Source of the DNA: Streptomyces fuscichromogenes
GTDB taxonomy: Bacteria > Actinomycetota > Actinomycetes > Streptomycetales > Streptomycetaceae
Reading direction: 5' to 3'
Length of the DNA: 64,000 nucleotides
Assembly: GCF_014645815.1 (NCBI RefSeq)
Contig: NZ_BMML01000010.1
Location: forward strand, 124,001 to 188,000
Below the pieces are notes generated by a model that was given only the letters and a program-made list of their open reading frames with translations, was not told where the DNA came from and ran no database searches. The position numbers and the translations under genes are program-made. Below are positions 62,506 to 64,000 of this stretch, in pieces (positions within the stretch are counted from its first letter, which is position 1; each line of letters begins with the position of its first letter).

Positions 62506-63498
62506 ATGGAGTCCCCCAGAGCCACCTCAGGATCCCGCCGGGCCCGGCGCCGCGGTCGGCCCCGGCGCCGGGCCCTTCTCTACGTCTGCCTCGCCGCGGT
62601 CGCCGTCGTCGGTGTCACGGCGGCGGGGACCGTGTACGTGAAGGCGCACGCGCGCGAGAACGCCGTATCCTCGGCGCCGTCGCCGTCGCCGTCCTCCTCG
62701 GCCTCGGCCCATGAGGAGGCATCGGTGGAACCCGTGACGGAGCCGGCCGTGGACCGGGACGCGCTGCTGAGCTCGGCGATGGGGAAGGTGACCGTGCCGT
62801 CCGGGGCGAAGGTCTCGGCGGCCGTCCTCGACCTGGACTCCGGCGACAGCGCGGCCTACGGCGACTCGGCCTTCGACACCGCGAGCATCGTCAAGGTCGA
62901 CATCCTGGCGACGCTGCTGCTGCAGGCGCAAGACGCCGGCCGGCATCTGACGGCGACGGAGAAGGCGTACGCCACGAAGATGATCGAGAACAGCGACAAC
63001 ACGTCGGCGTCCGAGCTGTGGGACATCATCGGCAAGGCATCCGGGCTGGACGCGGCGAACAAGCGCTTCGGGCTGACCGGGACAGAGGGCGGCGACGGGG
63101 CGCTGTGGGGGCTCACACAGACCACCGCGGCCGATCAACTCACCCTGCTCCAGCAGGTGTTCGGGGACGATTCGAAGCTGAGCGAGGCCTCCCGGACGTA
63201 CCTCCAGGGGCTGATGAGGACGGTCGAGTCGGACCAGCGGTGGGGGGTCTCGGCGGCCGCCGACGGTTCGGCGTTCGCGCTGAAGAACGGGTGGCTGGCG
63301 CGGAGCACGACGGGGCTGTGGGACGTCAACAGCATCGGGCGGGTGACGGTGGCGGGGACGGACTACCTGGTCGCCGTGCTGTCGAAGGGGACCGTGAGCC
63401 AGGCGAGGGGGATCTCGCTGGTGGAGGCGGCCGCGAAGGCGGCGGTGAGTTCCTTCACCGGAGCTGATGCGTCCGCGTCTGCCTCGGCTTCGCAGTAG
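62506..63498 (+). CDS. Serine hydrolase, class A beta-lactamase-like, membrane anchored
   Basis: 330 residues. An Arg-rich N-terminus and one membrane helix (ALLYVCLAAVAVVGVTAAG) are followed by a Ser/Pro linker and then the beta-lactamase-like domain: TASIVKVDIL (SxxK), ENSDNTSASELW (SDN) and LKNGWLAR (KTG-like KNG). The C-terminal KTG is replaced by KNG, so hydrolysis of beta-lactams is doubtful; a peptidoglycan-related or unknown esterase role is possible. ATG 62506 is used. Ends in a Ser/Ala-rich tail. Confidence 0.88.
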   Translation: MESPRATSGSRRARRRGRPRRRALLYVCLAAVAVVGVTAAGTVYVKAHARENAVSSAPSPSPSSSASAHEEASVEPVTEPAVDRDALLSSAMGKVTVPSGAKVSAAVLDLDSGDSAAYGDSAFDTASIVKVDILATLLLQAQDAGRHLTATEKAYATKMIENSDNTSASELWDIIGKASGLDAANKRFGLTGTEGGDGALWGLTQTTAADQLTLLQQVFGDDSKLSEASRTYLQGLMRTVESDQRWGVSAAADGSAFALKNGWLARSTTGLWDVNSIGRVTVAGTDYLVAVLSKGTVSQARGISLVEAAAKAAVSSFTGADASASASASQ

Positions 63499-63534
63499 GG
63501 GGAGGGTTCGCCGGCGGGTGCGGGCCCGGTGGGG

Positions 63535-63571
63535 GCCGGTCGCGCAGTTCCCCGCGCCCCTTTCGGGGCGC
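63535..63571 (-). repeat. Palindromic repeat, copy between convergent genes
   Basis: On the minus strand GCGCCCC-GAAA-GGGGCGC followed by GGGGAACTGCGCGACCGGC. It lies 37 bases beyond the serine hydrolase stop and 34 before the mycosin stop. Confidence 0.8.
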
Positions 63572-63604
63572 TGTATCCCGGGGCGCTGCAAGAGCCAGGG
63601 CTCT

Positions 63605-64000
63605 TCAGACGGATCTGCGGCGGCCTCGCCACAGCACCACCGCCGCCACCGCCAGCACCCCGCCCGTGCCGCCCGCCAGCGGGGCCGCCCAGTCCGTCGC
63701 ACCGGCCGGCTCCTCCTTCGGGTCCGGGCCGGAGCCGAAGTACTCCTTGCCGTAGGACGCCGACGCCAGGTTCTGCGTCCTCAGCTTGGCCGCGGCCTTG
63801 ATCGCCGCCGCCGGGTCGATCATGCCGAAGCCTCGGGAGTCGTCACGGCCGCCGGCCGGGGCGTCGCGGGCGGTGTCCTCCAGGAGCTTCTTGATCTGGG
63901 CCGGGTTGAGACCCGGGTGGGCGGCCTTGACCAGGGCCACGGCGCCGGAGACGAAGGCGGAGGCGGCGCTGGTGCCCCAGCCCTCGTAGTACTTGTGGTC
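63605..64000 (-). CDS. Mycosin-like S8 serine protease, C-terminal part
   Basis: The 5' part lies beyond the window. The visible 131 residues start inside the catalytic core at GTSAASAFVSGAVALVKAAH, with the subtilase serine, and continue to the membrane helix GGTGGVLAVAAVVLWRG at the C-terminus. Membrane-anchored mycosins act with type VII (ESX) secretion systems, so an ESX locus may lie upstream of this fragment. Confidence 0.85.
   Translation of the reverse strand, partial: DHKYYEGWGTSAASAFVSGAVALVKAAHPGLNPAQIKKLLEDTARDAPAGGRDDSRGFGMIDPAAAIKAAAKLRTQNLASASYGKEYFGSGPDPKEEPAGATDWAAPLAGGTGGVLAVAAVVLWRGRRRSV

Overview
This window is high-GC, GC3-rich actinobacterial chromosome, almost certainly from a Streptomyces. 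Evidence: the argCJBD-argR and pheST / infC-rpmI-rplT neighbourhoods as I recall them from Streptomyces, leaderless-looking promoters, many GTG starts, a type VII-associated mycosin, and at least eight copies of a short palindromic intergenic repeat ending in a GGGGAACTGCGCGACCAGCC-like arm.

Layout. 1-3.9 kb: the tail of an ApbE-type flavinyltransferase gene, a tiny histidine-rich peptide gene, an ABC exporter, and an ECF sigma / zinc-finger anti-sigma pair. 3.9-8.8 kb: the arginine operon argC-J-B-D plus argR, with an ArgR-type box over the argC promoter. 8.9-12.9 kb: an envelope glycosylation set (YfhO-type membrane protein, family 2 glycosyltransferase, GtrA flippase). 13-28.5 kb: ordinary chromosomal genes, including a secreted GH51 arabinofuranosidase, a MocR/EamA pair with overlapping divergent start codons, a Tat-exported GHL10 protein, hydroxybutyryl-CoA dehydrogenase, a NUDIX hydrolase with a helical-repeat regulator, and a SpoIIE-type phosphatase. 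28.7-34.5 kb: pheST, an orphan histidine kinase and a SpoU-family RNA methyltransferase. 59.3-64 kb: infC-rpmI-rplT, DUF1844, SseB-like, serine hydrolase and mycosin genes.

The standout region is 34.6-59.2 kb, a sugar-catabolism block between the RNA methyltransferase and rplT, two genes I recall as adjacent in S. coelicolor. One arm (minus strand) encodes a split transketolase, an FGGY sugar kinase and a SorC-family regulator. The divergent arm encodes a TIM-barrel sugar isomerase, a DUF5060-type glycosidase and an ABC binding protein. A LacI regulator and a second operon follow: a paralogous binding protein, a permease, a permease-ATPase fusion, an ATPase, GH43, GH3, a GH140/DUF4038-like enzyme and a GH78 rhamnosidase. 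Isomerase + FGGY kinase + split transketolase is the set described for the transketolase-type D-apiose pathway (apiose to apulose, to apulose-4-phosphate, to DHAP plus xylulose-5-phosphate), and GH140 is the apiosidase family. I therefore propose that this is an import-then-hydrolyse system for apiose-containing plant glycosides. None of its glycosidases has a signal peptide, which suggests that oligosaccharides are imported by the ABC transporter, cleaved in the cytoplasm, and the branched pentose sent into central metabolism.

Other notable signals are a 63-nt hairpin plus U-tract in the infC leader with a possible loop-loop partner upstream, a likely ATC start for infC, repeat copies that are translated as C-terminal tails of two proteins, and a 19-bp palindrome shared by two promoters. 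All functional calls rest on reading the sequence; no database search was possible.
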